A stretch of DNA of 10,387 bases from Candidatus Hodarchaeota archaeon. Its GTDB lineage: Archaea; Asgardarchaeota; Heimdallarchaeia; Hodarchaeales; Hodarchaeaceae. Of this stretch, positions 1 to 6,649 are shown piece after piece. Within the stretch, counting starts at the first letter, position 1, and each line of letters begins with the position of its first letter. Under the pieces are notes generated by a model that had not been told where the DNA came from, made no database searches, and saw only the letters and a program-made list of their open reading frames with translations. Both the position numbers and the translations under genes were made by a program. The stretch is from assembly GCA_016840285.1 (NCBI GenBank), contig JAEOSR010000106.1:1-10387 (forward strand). The letters are read 5' to 3'.

Positions 1-365
1 AATTATCACAAATTCTAGAGAGGAAAACCTTGTACATAAGGAATAAGTAACAGTTCGATACTTAGTAGAGACTTAAGAATCTGAAAGAAAAGGTGCTTGT
101 GTAAAAAATCTTTTTAGAGAAATCTCACGTCAAATAGATGGGAAAATAATTAACTATAGCAGTTGTTCGTGGAATAACTGAATTTGAGGTAAGTTCAATC
201 TTGATAGGAGGGAGATTAAACCTTTTAAAATAGTAATCTCAGGATTAATTGAAGTTATGTTGTATGTAAGTGTTTCCTACATCCTCTCGTGGAGCTTTCG
301 AATCTGACTAAAAGATCTACTCCAAAAATTCTTTCATAATGTTTTTGACACTTTAGGAGCAATCA
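1..365. other. Gene-free leader region
   Basis: No open frame of useful length runs in from the left edge: the three plus-strand frames stop after 5, 14 and 15 codons. I see no tRNA-like cloverleaf, repeat array or transposon end. The content is AT-rich. The visible structure is a 7-bp inverted repeat (212-218 with 234-240), a very short GAGA/TCTC stem near 117-126, and an AGGAG motif at 355-359 just before the first gene. A small unstructured RNA cannot be excluded by eye. Confidence 0.6.
212..240. repeat. Short inverted repeat in leader region
   Basis: GAGATTA at 212-218 is perfectly complementary to TAATCTC at 234-240, with a 15-base AT-rich loop. It lies about 140 bases before the first gene. 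A 7-bp match is not rare in AT-rich DNA, so this may be chance. Confidence 0.25.
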
Positions 366-383
366 ATGGAATTAATCCAATGA
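366..383 (+). CDS. Possible five-codon leader peptide
   Basis: An ATG at 366 begins a frame encoding only Met-Glu-Leu-Ile-Gln, and its TGA stop (381-383) overlaps the ATG of the next gene (380-382) in an ATGA arrangement. The only good Shine-Dalgarno-like motif nearby, AGGAG at 355-359, is 6 bases before this ATG and 20 bases before the ATG at 380. Ribosomes may therefore load here and reinitiate on the main gene. It is too short to test by coding statistics, and the spacing could be accidental. Confidence 0.3.
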   Translation: MELIQ

Positions 384-952
384 GTGAAAAATCAACTGGA
401 AAACTAGCTACTCTTAAGAATTCTTTTGAAAATCTAGCTTTGAATTTTAAAGAATCATTACACCCTTCAGAAAGGGATTATAGCAATATAATCTCTTCAA
501 ATCAAAAATATTGTGCAAATATCTTTTATCGCGGATGGCAGTTGAAATCACAGACTCTTTATTCTCAGTATAAATGGTTTGAACAGTTTGAATCACATGT
601 TATTTCCAAAATGGATCCTTCTCATATTGATGAGAGTAAAAATCTTATAGACGGTTCAAATGGCATATTAAACGTGGGTATTGAGAAAATTTCTGTAAAA
701 TATGCTATAATGGGAAATAAACTTTTTCTCAAAATTTCTGGTGATAATCAAGATCAATTTATCAAACGAGGGACTAAAATTGGATTTGAATACGGTATTT
801 TCAATCATGCAGGTAAAACTGTAAGAAGCAGAAAATTGCAGACATGGGGATTTCTTGATTTCATACGAATTAACAAAAAGTCTTCTCATAATTTTCGTAT
901 TTTTGAAATTGATCTTGCCAGGCTGAGCTACCAAGGGAATGAATGGTTATAA
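380..952 (+). CDS. Hypothetical protein, 190 aa, unrecognised
   Basis: I do not recognise this family. The protein is soluble, with no signal peptide or membrane helix and no metal-binding cysteine cluster; its single Cys is near residue 44. The N-terminal third (about 1-90) reads as helical and mildly basic. The C-terminal half (about 95-190) alternates hydrophobic and charged residues in short strands separated by turns such as SGDNQD, GTKIG and HAGKT, suggesting a beta-rich domain. The ATG at 380 overlaps the stop of a five-codon leader frame, so translation may be coupled. The gene stands alone: the next gene begins about 215 bases downstream behind its own promoter, and a terminator-like hairpin follows. 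Its AT-rich codon use matches its neighbours. An antisense frame at 668-934 is less convincing. The gene is probably real, but no function can be given. Confidence 0.7.
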   Translation: MSEKSTGKLATLKNSFENLALNFKESLHPSERDYSNIISSNQKYCANIFYRGWQLKSQTLYSQYKWFEQFESHVISKMDPSHIDESKNLIDGSNGILNVGIEKISVKYAIMGNKLFLKISGDNQDQFIKRGTKIGFEYGIFNHAGKTVRSRKLQTWGFLDFIRINKKSSHNFRIFEIDLARLSYQGNEWL

Positions 953-960
953 AATATTAA

Positions 961-993
961 AAACCAATATGATTTGGTTTATGTAGTTTTTTT
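961..993 (+). terminator. Hairpin plus T-tract after the orphan gene
   Basis: AAACCAA (961-967) pairs perfectly with TTGGTTT (974-980) across a 6-base loop, and a run of seven T follows at 987-993. It begins 8 bases after the stop codon. Archaeal RNA polymerase releases at oligo-T tracts without strictly needing a stem, so the T run itself is a reasonable terminator. Confidence 0.55.
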
Positions 994-1104
994 CACAAAA
1001 ACTTACATGAAGATTGAATTACTATTCTTTTTATACTCATTATGATTATTTTGACTTCCTATTTTACTTGATGATTGCATTTTTCTTTTATTCGCCACAC
1101 GCTT

Positions 1105-1112
1105 TTTATAAA
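1105..1112 (+). promoter_or_regulatory. TATA-box-like promoter of the radical SAM gene
   Basis: TTTATAAA is a close match to the archaeal TATA box. Initiation about 25 bases downstream would fall near 1133-1135, giving a leader of about 32 bases that contains the GAGGT ribosome site. No clear purine-rich BRE precedes it. Confidence 0.5.
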
Positions 1113-1150
1113 TGGAGTCTTTAAGCAATGACATACAAGTTTTGAATATT

Positions 1151-1155
1151 GAGGT
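1151..1155 (+). promoter_or_regulatory. Ribosome binding site fixing the start at 1167
   Basis: GAGGT ends 11 bases before the ATG at 1167. It overlaps the alternative TTG start at 1149-1151, which would have no site of its own. This favours the start at 1167 over the one six codons upstream. Confidence 0.5.
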
Positions 1156-1166
1156 ATTCTATCTTT

Positions 1167-2432
1167 ATGCAACAACCTACCAATGAATGTATGGTTCTAT
1201 TATACTGGGATAAAACCACTTGGTATGCACTAGGGGCCTTAACTTCTAGTCTTCAACAACACAACCTTCCTTTTGAGATTATTAGGGGAGATTTTCTCTC
1301 ACATATTCAATCAAAATTAAATCAGGGAATGTCTGTGATTTATGGAGAATCAGCCCGAATAACGACCATAAATTCATTAGAAGAGCGATTAAAGCGATTA
1401 AATGACCATATATCCTCACCAAAGCTGATAACAGTTATTGGCGGTCCTCATGCCTCGGGAGCTCCTGAAAGAATATTGAAAATGGGAGCAGATTATGTTG
1501 TGATCGGTGAAGGAGAAGCAACATTTCCTGAATTTATCCAAACATGGATTAACAGTAATTTTCAACATGAAAGCTTACAATCTTTGCCTGGAATTGCATT
1601 TCATGATATATCTGGAGAATACGTTCAAACCACCTCCCGACCACGACTTAATTTAGATGAATACTGTCCTTACTCTGATAACAAGGATTTCCCGTTACAT
1701 CCTCCTATCGAATTAATGCGGGGGTGTGCTTTTCGTTGTCGCTTTTGTCAAGTCCCCTATATATATGGTAATCCTCGATTTCGGTCCATTGAAACCATTA
1801 CTAAGATTGTAGAGCATTATGTTCAATATTTTAAACCCTTGAAAAAGAGTGTTGATATTCGTTTTATTGCCCCAAATTCACTTGGCTATATGGAGAAGAA
1901 AAGGGGCCAGCCAAATTATGAAGCTCTAGCTCACCTCTTGAGGCGACTCTCGCAATATGAGATTCGCCTCTTTTTTGGGACATTTCCTTCGGAAATCCGA
2001 CCCGAGTATATAACAGATCAAACTCTATCACTTTTTGATATGATCACCAATCGGCAAATCTCAGTTGGATTTCAAAGTGGTTCTGATCGTGTTCTCAAAG
2101 AAATGCGTAGAGGGCATTCTGTTGCAGATGGGCTACAGGCGTATGATTTGATGGTTTCCCAAGGTCTTACACCGGTATTTGATTTTTTACTTGGAGTACC
2201 CTCTGAAACAACAGCTGAACAGTGGCAAACACTCTCTTTGATCCGTGAGCTAGGAAGGAAATCGCAAACTCGTCTTCACTATTTCATACCTCTTCCAGGC
2301 ACTCCCTGGAAAAGCAGCTTACCAGCCCCTTTCGACCCAGAAGTCCAATCAGAAATTGGTAGACTAACTAAAGAAAAGATTGTAATGGGAGCTTTCGCTA
2401 AACAATTTCAACTGGCGTTTAAGGATAAATAG
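1167..2432 (+). CDS. Radical SAM protein with B12-binding-like domain (MJ_1487-like)
   Basis: This is a predicted S-adenosylmethionine radical enzyme of 421 residues. The N-terminal part (about 1-165) has the Rossmann-like pattern of cobalamin-binding domains, with GGPHASGAP near residue 94 and GADYVVIGEGEATFPEF near 109. The usual DxHxxG cobalamin histidine motif is absent, so B12 may bind base-on or not at all. The radical SAM core follows, with the iron-sulfur cysteines in RGCAFRCRFCQVP (CxxxCxxC, about residues 187-194), then a TIM-barrel-like region with VGFQSGSDRVLKEMRRGH and FDFLLGVPSET. The CQxPxIxGxxRFRS pattern resembles the archaeal MJ_1487 family (TIGR04013), whose substrate I do not know. 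The start is the ATG at 1167 behind GAGGT; a TTG at 1149 would add six residues. The gene stands alone behind its own TATA box, so neighbours do not reveal the reaction. The family call is good; function is unknown. Confidence 0.88.
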   Translation: MQQPTNECMVLLYWDKTTWYALGALTSSLQQHNLPFEIIRGDFLSHIQSKLNQGMSVIYGESARITTINSLEERLKRLNDHISSPKLITVIGGPHASGAPERILKMGADYVVIGEGEATFPEFIQTWINSNFQHESLQSLPGIAFHDISGEYVQTTSRPRLNLDEYCPYSDNKDFPLHPPIELMRGCAFRCRFCQVPYIYGNPRFRSIETITKIVEHYVQYFKPLKKSVDIRFIAPNSLGYMEKKRGQPNYEALAHLLRRLSQYEIRLFFGTFPSEIRPEYITDQTLSLFDMITNRQISVGFQSGSDRVLKEMRRGHSVADGLQAYDLMVSQGLTPVFDFLLGVPSETTAEQWQTLSLIRELGRKSQTRLHYFIPLPGTPWKSSLPAPFDPEVQSEIGRLTKEKIVMGAFAKQFQLAFKDK

Positions 2433-2478
2433 AGTCTCTACATACTTTTAGAAAATCCGATGATTGAAATTGAATAAA

Positions 2479-2493
2479 GAAAAGTTTATTATA
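2479..2493 (+). promoter_or_regulatory. BRE/TATA-like promoter of the ligase-methylase gene set
   Basis: A purine run (GAAAAG, 2479-2484) directly precedes TTTATTATA (2485-2493), the order expected of an archaeal BRE and TATA box. Initiation about 25 bases on would fall near 2513-2518, leaving a leader of about 30 bases before the ATG at 2546. Confidence 0.45.
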
Positions 2494-2510
2494 TTCGGAA
2501 GATGGTCTTT

Positions 2511-2526
2511 CATTAACATTCATTAA
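2511..2526 (+). repeat. CATTAA direct repeat at the predicted transcription start
   Basis: CATTAA occurs at 2511-2516 and again at 2521-2526, exactly 10 bases apart, so both copies face the same side of the helix. They sit at or just after the predicted start site of the four-gene set, where an archaeal repressor could bind. Such short AT-rich repeats also arise by chance. Confidence 0.2.
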
Positions 2527-2545
2527 ACGAAAAGTGTTGTTAACA

Positions 2546-2848
2546 ATGGAAGCACGAGACATAATAGTAATATTATTAACAATCCTTATCCTAATAGCGA
2601 TTATTGGTTCAATTGGAGCACTGATTTATCATGTTCTCAATTATGATGTTCCGATTTATATGACTCAAGAAGGTAGTATAAATGGGTCTGTTGTGGAAGA
2701 AGTAGTGTATAGTGAGTGGTACGTTGGTAAAAGAGACACCAACCTATTTCTTCAAATTCTTGCTTTGTTGGTCTTGTCAATAGCCATTTTTTATGCCGGA
2801 TTACTTAACTATCTCAAAAAACCAACTCAGATAAACCGTAAGCCTTAG
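2546..2848 (+). CDS. Small two-helix membrane protein
   Basis: This 100-residue protein is not recognisable by family. It has two membrane segments, about residues 6-31 (a run of Ile, Leu, Val) and 67-90. Between them is a 35-residue loop with more acidic than basic residues, and the tail is basic (KK..R.K). By the positive-inside rule both ends are cytoplasmic and the acidic loop faces outside. The ATG at 2546 is chosen because it starts the natural amphipathic lead-in; GTG at 2534 and TTG at 2537 would add three or four residues, and none of these has a clear ribosome site. It is the first gene after a BRE/TATA-like element and ends 39 bases before the ligase gene, so it is probably cotranscribed with it. 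Function unknown; it could be a small partner or sensor. Confidence 0.6.
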   Translation: MEARDIIVILLTILILIAIIGSIGALIYHVLNYDVPIYMTQEGSINGSVVEEVVYSEWYVGKRDTNLFLQILALLVLSIAIFYAGLLNYLKKPTQINRKP

Positions 2849-2887
2849 AGGACGATAATACTGGAATTCAAAGATTTTTGTTATATC

Positions 2888-4567
2888 ATGGAGAAAATTG
2901 ATGCAACCAGTAAGAAGAATGAAAAAGTCACAATATTTGCGTCGTTTTTACAACAACTTTCAGAGATAGAACTACCTCTTGTGTGTTACTACGCTACAGG
3001 CCAGCCATTTTCAGAAACTTCAGGCAAGAAGATTCAATTTGGTTGGAGTTCTTTTATGAATATTGTACATCAACTGACTAGTAGAACAAACGACGATTTG
3101 CGAGGATTTTATCGAAAGAATGCAGATCTCGGAAGTTTAGTTGAGTTCGCTCTATTAAAGCGAAAACCTCAACCGAAATCGCTTGGAAGCTATTTCGGAC
3201 AGAAAAAAAGTGATAAACTTTCAATTGAAGAGATTCATGAGCATTTCGAGAAAATCGCCTCCTATAAAGGAAAAGGGTCACAAAAAGCTAAGAAAAACCA
3301 ATTACTCCAATTGCTAAGACCCTCTTCCTCTTTAGAAGCAAAGTATGTTGCTAGAATTATCACATCTGATACCAGAACAGGATTTAGGGGGGGATTATTA
3401 TTAGATGCGATAGCCAAAGCCTTTAACCGTCAGAGTAAATCCGTAAGATATGCATATATGGTTCTTAGTGACGTAGGAGAAGTGGCTTTTGTAGCTAAAA
3501 ACCCGAAAACCGATCTATTATCATTAAAGCCACAAATATTCCATCCTTTACGTTCTATGCTAGCAACAAAAGCTGAATCGATTGAAGATGCACTGAGTAA
3601 CTATAAAGAGTTAATCTGTGAATCAAAAATCGATGGTTTTCGTGCACAACTCCATGTAGATAAGAAGGAGTGCCGACTCTACTCACGGAACCTTGAAGAT
3701 GTCACTCATGCGTTTCCTGAAATCTTAGCATCCCTTCCTGATCATCTTAAAAAAGAATTAGCTCCGAGTATTTTTGATGGAGAAGTTGTTGCACTTGTTG
3801 AGGGAAAGCCTGTGTTCTTTCAGGATCTTTTAACTCGCATTCAACGAAAACGAGATATTCATGCGTCGGTTGAATCTACCCCTTGTTATTATTATGTCTT
3901 TGATATCTTGTTATACCAGAAAAAATCCCTTTTAAATGCTCCTTTAAAAGAAAGAAAGGAATTACTAAATTCTCTGATTCCTGATTTAACAAATATTATT
4001 AAGATGGAATATTACGAATTACAAAATGTTGTAGATATCCAAAATCAACTTCAAAAGGCTATTCAGAACGGTTCAGAGGGATTAATGCTGAAAGATCCCA
4101 CATCAGATTACCAAGCTGGAAAACGGGGTAAAGGATGGTTAAAACTCAAAGTTACTTTACCCACTCTTGATTTAGCTATTGTTGGAGCAGAGTGGGGGCA
4201 TGGCAGACGAACAGGATGGTTATCGAATTATCATCTAGCAGCACGAGGCAGAGATGAATTCCATGTTATTGGTAAAACTTTCAAAGGTCTAACCGATGTG
4301 GAATTCGTTCAATTAACTGAACAATTACAAGAATTGGAACTATCAAAAGAACGGTATGGAATAAGTGTACAACCAAAAATAATAGTAGAAGTAGAATTTG
4401 ATAATATCCAAGAATCATCAAAGTATCCGTCAGGTATGGCGTTACGCTTCGCAAGAATCAAGAGAATACGGAATGATAAAAAGATAGATGAAACAGATAG
4501 CATCGAAACGGTTAGACAGCTATATCAAGAGCAGTTACAACGTCAGAAACGGACCGACAAAGCGTGA
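2888..4567 (+). CDS. lig: ATP-dependent DNA ligase (archaeal ligase I)
   Basis: The enzyme seals nicks in DNA through an enzyme-AMP intermediate and joins Okazaki fragments. At 559 residues it has the usual archaeal length. The N-terminal DNA-binding domain spans about 1-205 and includes EAKYVARII-type family sequence. The nucleotidyltransferase domain (about 215-430) shows motif I K247-I-D-G-F-R with the adenylated lysine, motif III D297-G-E299, IIIa YYYVFDILLY, motif IV E397-G-L-M-L-K402 and motif V K419-L-K421. An OB-fold domain follows to about 545. All catalytic motifs are intact. QPKSLGSYF at 95-103 resembles a PCNA-interacting peptide, at the position where archaeal ligases carry one. 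The ATG at 2888 has no clear ribosome site; 39 bases separate it from the gene before. Its TGA overlaps the GTG of the next gene (GTGA), which suggests translational coupling. Confidence 0.97.
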   Translation: MEKIDATSKKNEKVTIFASFLQQLSEIELPLVCYYATGQPFSETSGKKIQFGWSSFMNIVHQLTSRTNDDLRGFYRKNADLGSLVEFALLKRKPQPKSLGSYFGQKKSDKLSIEEIHEHFEKIASYKGKGSQKAKKNQLLQLLRPSSSLEAKYVARIITSDTRTGFRGGLLLDAIAKAFNRQSKSVRYAYMVLSDVGEVAFVAKNPKTDLLSLKPQIFHPLRSMLATKAESIEDALSNYKELICESKIDGFRAQLHVDKKECRLYSRNLEDVTHAFPEILASLPDHLKKELAPSIFDGEVVALVEGKPVFFQDLLTRIQRKRDIHASVESTPCYYYVFDILLYQKKSLLNAPLKERKELLNSLIPDLTNIIKMEYYELQNVVDIQNQLQKAIQNGSEGLMLKDPTSDYQAGKRGKGWLKLKVTLPTLDLAIVGAEWGHGRRTGWLSNYHLAARGRDEFHVIGKTFKGLTDVEFVQLTEQLQELELSKERYGISVQPKIIVEVEFDNIQESSKYPSGMALRFARIKRIRNDKKIDETDSIETVRQLYQEQLQRQKRTDKA

Positions 4568-4884
4568 AACTGGCTATGGCAAAAACAAGGAGTAAGAAGC
4601 GAAAAAAAGATCAAGCATGCATAAACCATCCTAATAACTTTGAAACAAAAGAGTGTGAGCGATGTGACGAGTATTTTTGTGAGGAATGTATTATAGAGGA
4701 TTGGTCTGTAAACTTTTTTCAGCAATTTATAGGTCAAAAAAGGGATTTTGTCAAAAAAATTTATTGCAAACCATGTCACAGACGCGTCACGAGGATTCGT
4801 ATGATTGCTTACATTGGATTATTAGTGTTATTTGGTGGCCCAATTGTGTTATGGATCATTTCAAACCTTATCTTCAGACCATGA
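4564..4884 (+). CDS. B-box-like zinc-binding protein with C-terminal membrane anchor
   Basis: This protein of 106 residues starts with a strongly basic stretch (RSKKRKK, about 9-15). It continues with a likely zinc-binding module: C19-x2-H22, C31-x2-C34, C39-x2-C42 and C68-x2-C71. The order CxxH, CxxC, CxxC, CxxC is that of B-box-type fingers common in archaeal small proteins, and could bind two zinc ions. A single membrane helix covers about 80-103, followed by only three residues, so the zinc domain should face the cytoplasm, tethered like a tail-anchored protein. The GTG at 4564 overlaps the ligase stop as GTGA; the ATG at 4576 is an equally possible start and would remove four residues. 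The methylase gene begins 33 bases after the stop. B-boxes usually mediate protein contacts; the partner here is unknown, and a link to ligase or methylase rests on gene order only. Confidence 0.75.
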   Translation: MKLAMAKTRSKKRKKDQACINHPNNFETKECERCDEYFCEECIIEDWSVNFFQQFIGQKRDFVKKIYCKPCHRRVTRIRMIAYIGLLVLFGGPIVLWIISNLIFRP

Positions 4885-4917
4885 CAATGAAAACGCAAGA
4901 TTATTTCCTAATTACGG

Positions 4918-6633
4918 ATGATTATAGCTTTGCCATCACGTTCCTTGAAAGAATATCAAGAAGATCGTCAAGAACGGGGAGTGTATGATAAGCGTAATAC
5001 TATAAATGATTTAACTGGAAAAGAATGGTTATTCTCCACAAAGACTGTTATTCCAAGATCTTTTTCCCGAATTTGGCCATCAAATGGGAAGAGTAGGAAT
5101 CATAATCCAGTTCCTAGTGATTTGAGTAAAGAACTAATTGAAACCTTTTCAAAACCAGGAGACACCATCTTAGATCCCTTTGCAGGCGTTGGAAGTACGT
5201 TAATTGGATGTTTCTTCGCTAATATAAATTCTAAACCCGTAAAAAGAAAATGTGTTGGCATAGAACAGAATAGATCCCTTTTAAAGGAATATGATCACTT
5301 ACTCACTACATTAAACATCTCAGATCAAGGAATGTTACCTGGTGATCCTGATCAAATTCTATCAGATATGAAAGCCAACTCTGTTGATTTTGTTCTCTCT
5401 GACATCCCAGTTTGGAATATTTCGGGATTAATGGACAAAGAAAATGTTGTAATTAACTTTGATCATTACCATAAAACTCCTCTAAAAGCTCTACAGCATT
5501 GGTGTACTGTGGTATGTAAAATTCTTTCTACAGCAAAAGACAAATTAAAAGAATCAAAGTATTTAGTTATTTCAATTCCGAATGGAATTAATCGTAAAGG
5601 TAGATCTCATAAAAAAGAATATCCCCCATTAAATTTTGCTCTTTCAGGGATTTTAACACATCAACTTCAAAAAATGGGATTAATCCTAAAAGCAGAAAGA
5701 ATTTGGTTTGAACTAGATTCCCCAAGAGTAGGAGAAATCTACAATGAATTAGGTCGACGACTTTTAGTGTTTCGAAAAGAATCTCATTTTGAGGACCATC
5801 TTAATCCCGATTCTTTGTTTTTTGAGGGAAATATTCCAATAGGTAGCACAGATATCATACACAAGTCGTTTCCGCCCTCCTTTAATCATAAACTCCGAAG
5901 TGAACATGGAGGTATGAAACCTCCTGAGTTAGCTCAAATACTCATAGAAAGATACTCTAAAAACCAAGAAGAGGTTATATTGGATCCATTTGCTGGGGTT
6001 GGGGGAACACTATTAGGTGCAAGTTTATCTGAAAGAAAAGCTATTGGGATAGACATTAACGAACGTTGGAAGACTATCTACCAAGAAGTCTCTCACAATA
6101 ATGGTCTTACATCTCAAGAGTTCCTTATCGGAGACTCTCAACAGTTAGTTAGAGAAGCAGTAGAAGATGCTAGTATTGACTTAATTTTAACAGATGTCCC
6201 TTATTGGGCAATGGATAAGCTTCAAAAAACTCGAGGTCGTTTTTCTAAAGCTGGTGAGGAATCTCGAGGGAGATTACCCTCCCCCCTCCACAGCTTCAAT
6301 AGAGCGTCTATTCTTACAATCGATGAATGGCTTGAATTGTTAAAAACGGTTTTTAACCACTGTTATCCTAAGCTTATTGATGGAAAATACTTAGTGGTGT
6401 TCATTGGCAATATGTATCGAACTATCGAAGAAATGAGAAAAAACAAAGTCACAAAGGTGGGGAAATATTTACTCCTATCGTCAATGCTGGCGAAGGTGTT
6501 GTTAGAAATTGGATATTACTTTGAAAAGGAAATAGTCTGGTATTCTCCAGATAAGGCCCTGCATGTGTTTGGATACCCGTATTCTTATATTCCTAGTGTT
6601 GTGCATCAAAGTATTCTTGTTTTTAAGAAATAG
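4918..6633 (+). CDS. Tandem two-domain DNA methylase-like protein
   Basis: This 571-residue protein carries two copies of a SAM-dependent N6/N4 amino-methylase fold. An N-terminal lead has the family sequence VYDKRNTINDLTGKEW. The first copy (about 40-300) has SAM motif I DPFAGVGST at 86-94, but its catalytic motif IV is D162-I-P-V-W, lacking the usual aromatic Tyr. The second copy (about 305-571) begins with LRSEHGGMKPPEL (326-338), then DPFAGVGGT at 356-364 and the intact D426-V-P-Y-W430. Its end, LHVFGYPYSYIPSVVHQSILVFKK-like, is typical of bacterial and archaeal DNA methylases with a DVPYW motif. The second copy is thus the likely enzyme; the first may help bind substrate. Base, sequence specificity and even DNA versus RNA are unknown. 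ATG 4918 is the only in-frame start, as a TAA lies at 4909, and it lacks a ribosome site. An ATG at 4881 in another frame suggests a start or frameshift problem. No restriction endonuclease is adjacent. Confidence 0.88.
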   Translation: MIIALPSRSLKEYQEDRQERGVYDKRNTINDLTGKEWLFSTKTVIPRSFSRIWPSNGKSRNHNPVPSDLSKELIETFSKPGDTILDPFAGVGSTLIGCFFANINSKPVKRKCVGIEQNRSLLKEYDHLLTTLNISDQGMLPGDPDQILSDMKANSVDFVLSDIPVWNISGLMDKENVVINFDHYHKTPLKALQHWCTVVCKILSTAKDKLKESKYLVISIPNGINRKGRSHKKEYPPLNFALSGILTHQLQKMGLILKAERIWFELDSPRVGEIYNELGRRLLVFRKESHFEDHLNPDSLFFEGNIPIGSTDIIHKSFPPSFNHKLRSEHGGMKPPELAQILIERYSKNQEEVILDPFAGVGGTLLGASLSERKAIGIDINERWKTIYQEVSHNNGLTSQEFLIGDSQQLVREAVEDASIDLILTDVPYWAMDKLQKTRGRFSKAGEESRGRLPSPLHSFNRASILTIDEWLELLKTVFNHCYPKLIDGKYLVVFIGNMYRTIEEMRKNKVTKVGKYLLLSSMLAKVLLEIGYYFEKEIVWYSPDKALHVFGYPYSYIPSVVHQSILVFKK

Positions 6634-6649
6634 GTTGTTATGGGAAATT

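Noticed and set aside
668..934. Antisense frame of 88 codons inside the first gene
   Set aside because: It lies wholly inside a longer sense frame, its residues show no domain pattern, and no ribosome site precedes it.
2433..2443. TAGAG/CTCTA inverted repeat just after the radical SAM stop as a terminator
   Set aside because: The two 5-base arms are separated by a single base, too few to form a loop, and no long T run follows.
3078..3281. Antisense frame within the ligase gene
   Set aside because: The ligase coding sequence here is clearly conserved in family pattern, so the antisense frame is a by-product.
4543..4779. Antisense frame across the ligase end and zinc-protein gene
   Set aside because: The plus strand here encodes the cysteine pairs of the zinc module; the antisense product is an unstructured hydrophobic reading without a ribosome site.
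4686..4880. Second plus-strand frame overlapping the zinc-protein gene
   Set aside because: This part is a shadow of the zinc-protein gene. Only its tail from the ATG at 4881 is of interest, as discussed for the methylase start.
4918..6633. Complete restriction-modification system
   Set aside because: No endonuclease or specificity subunit is next to the methylase, so only a solitary methylase can be supported.
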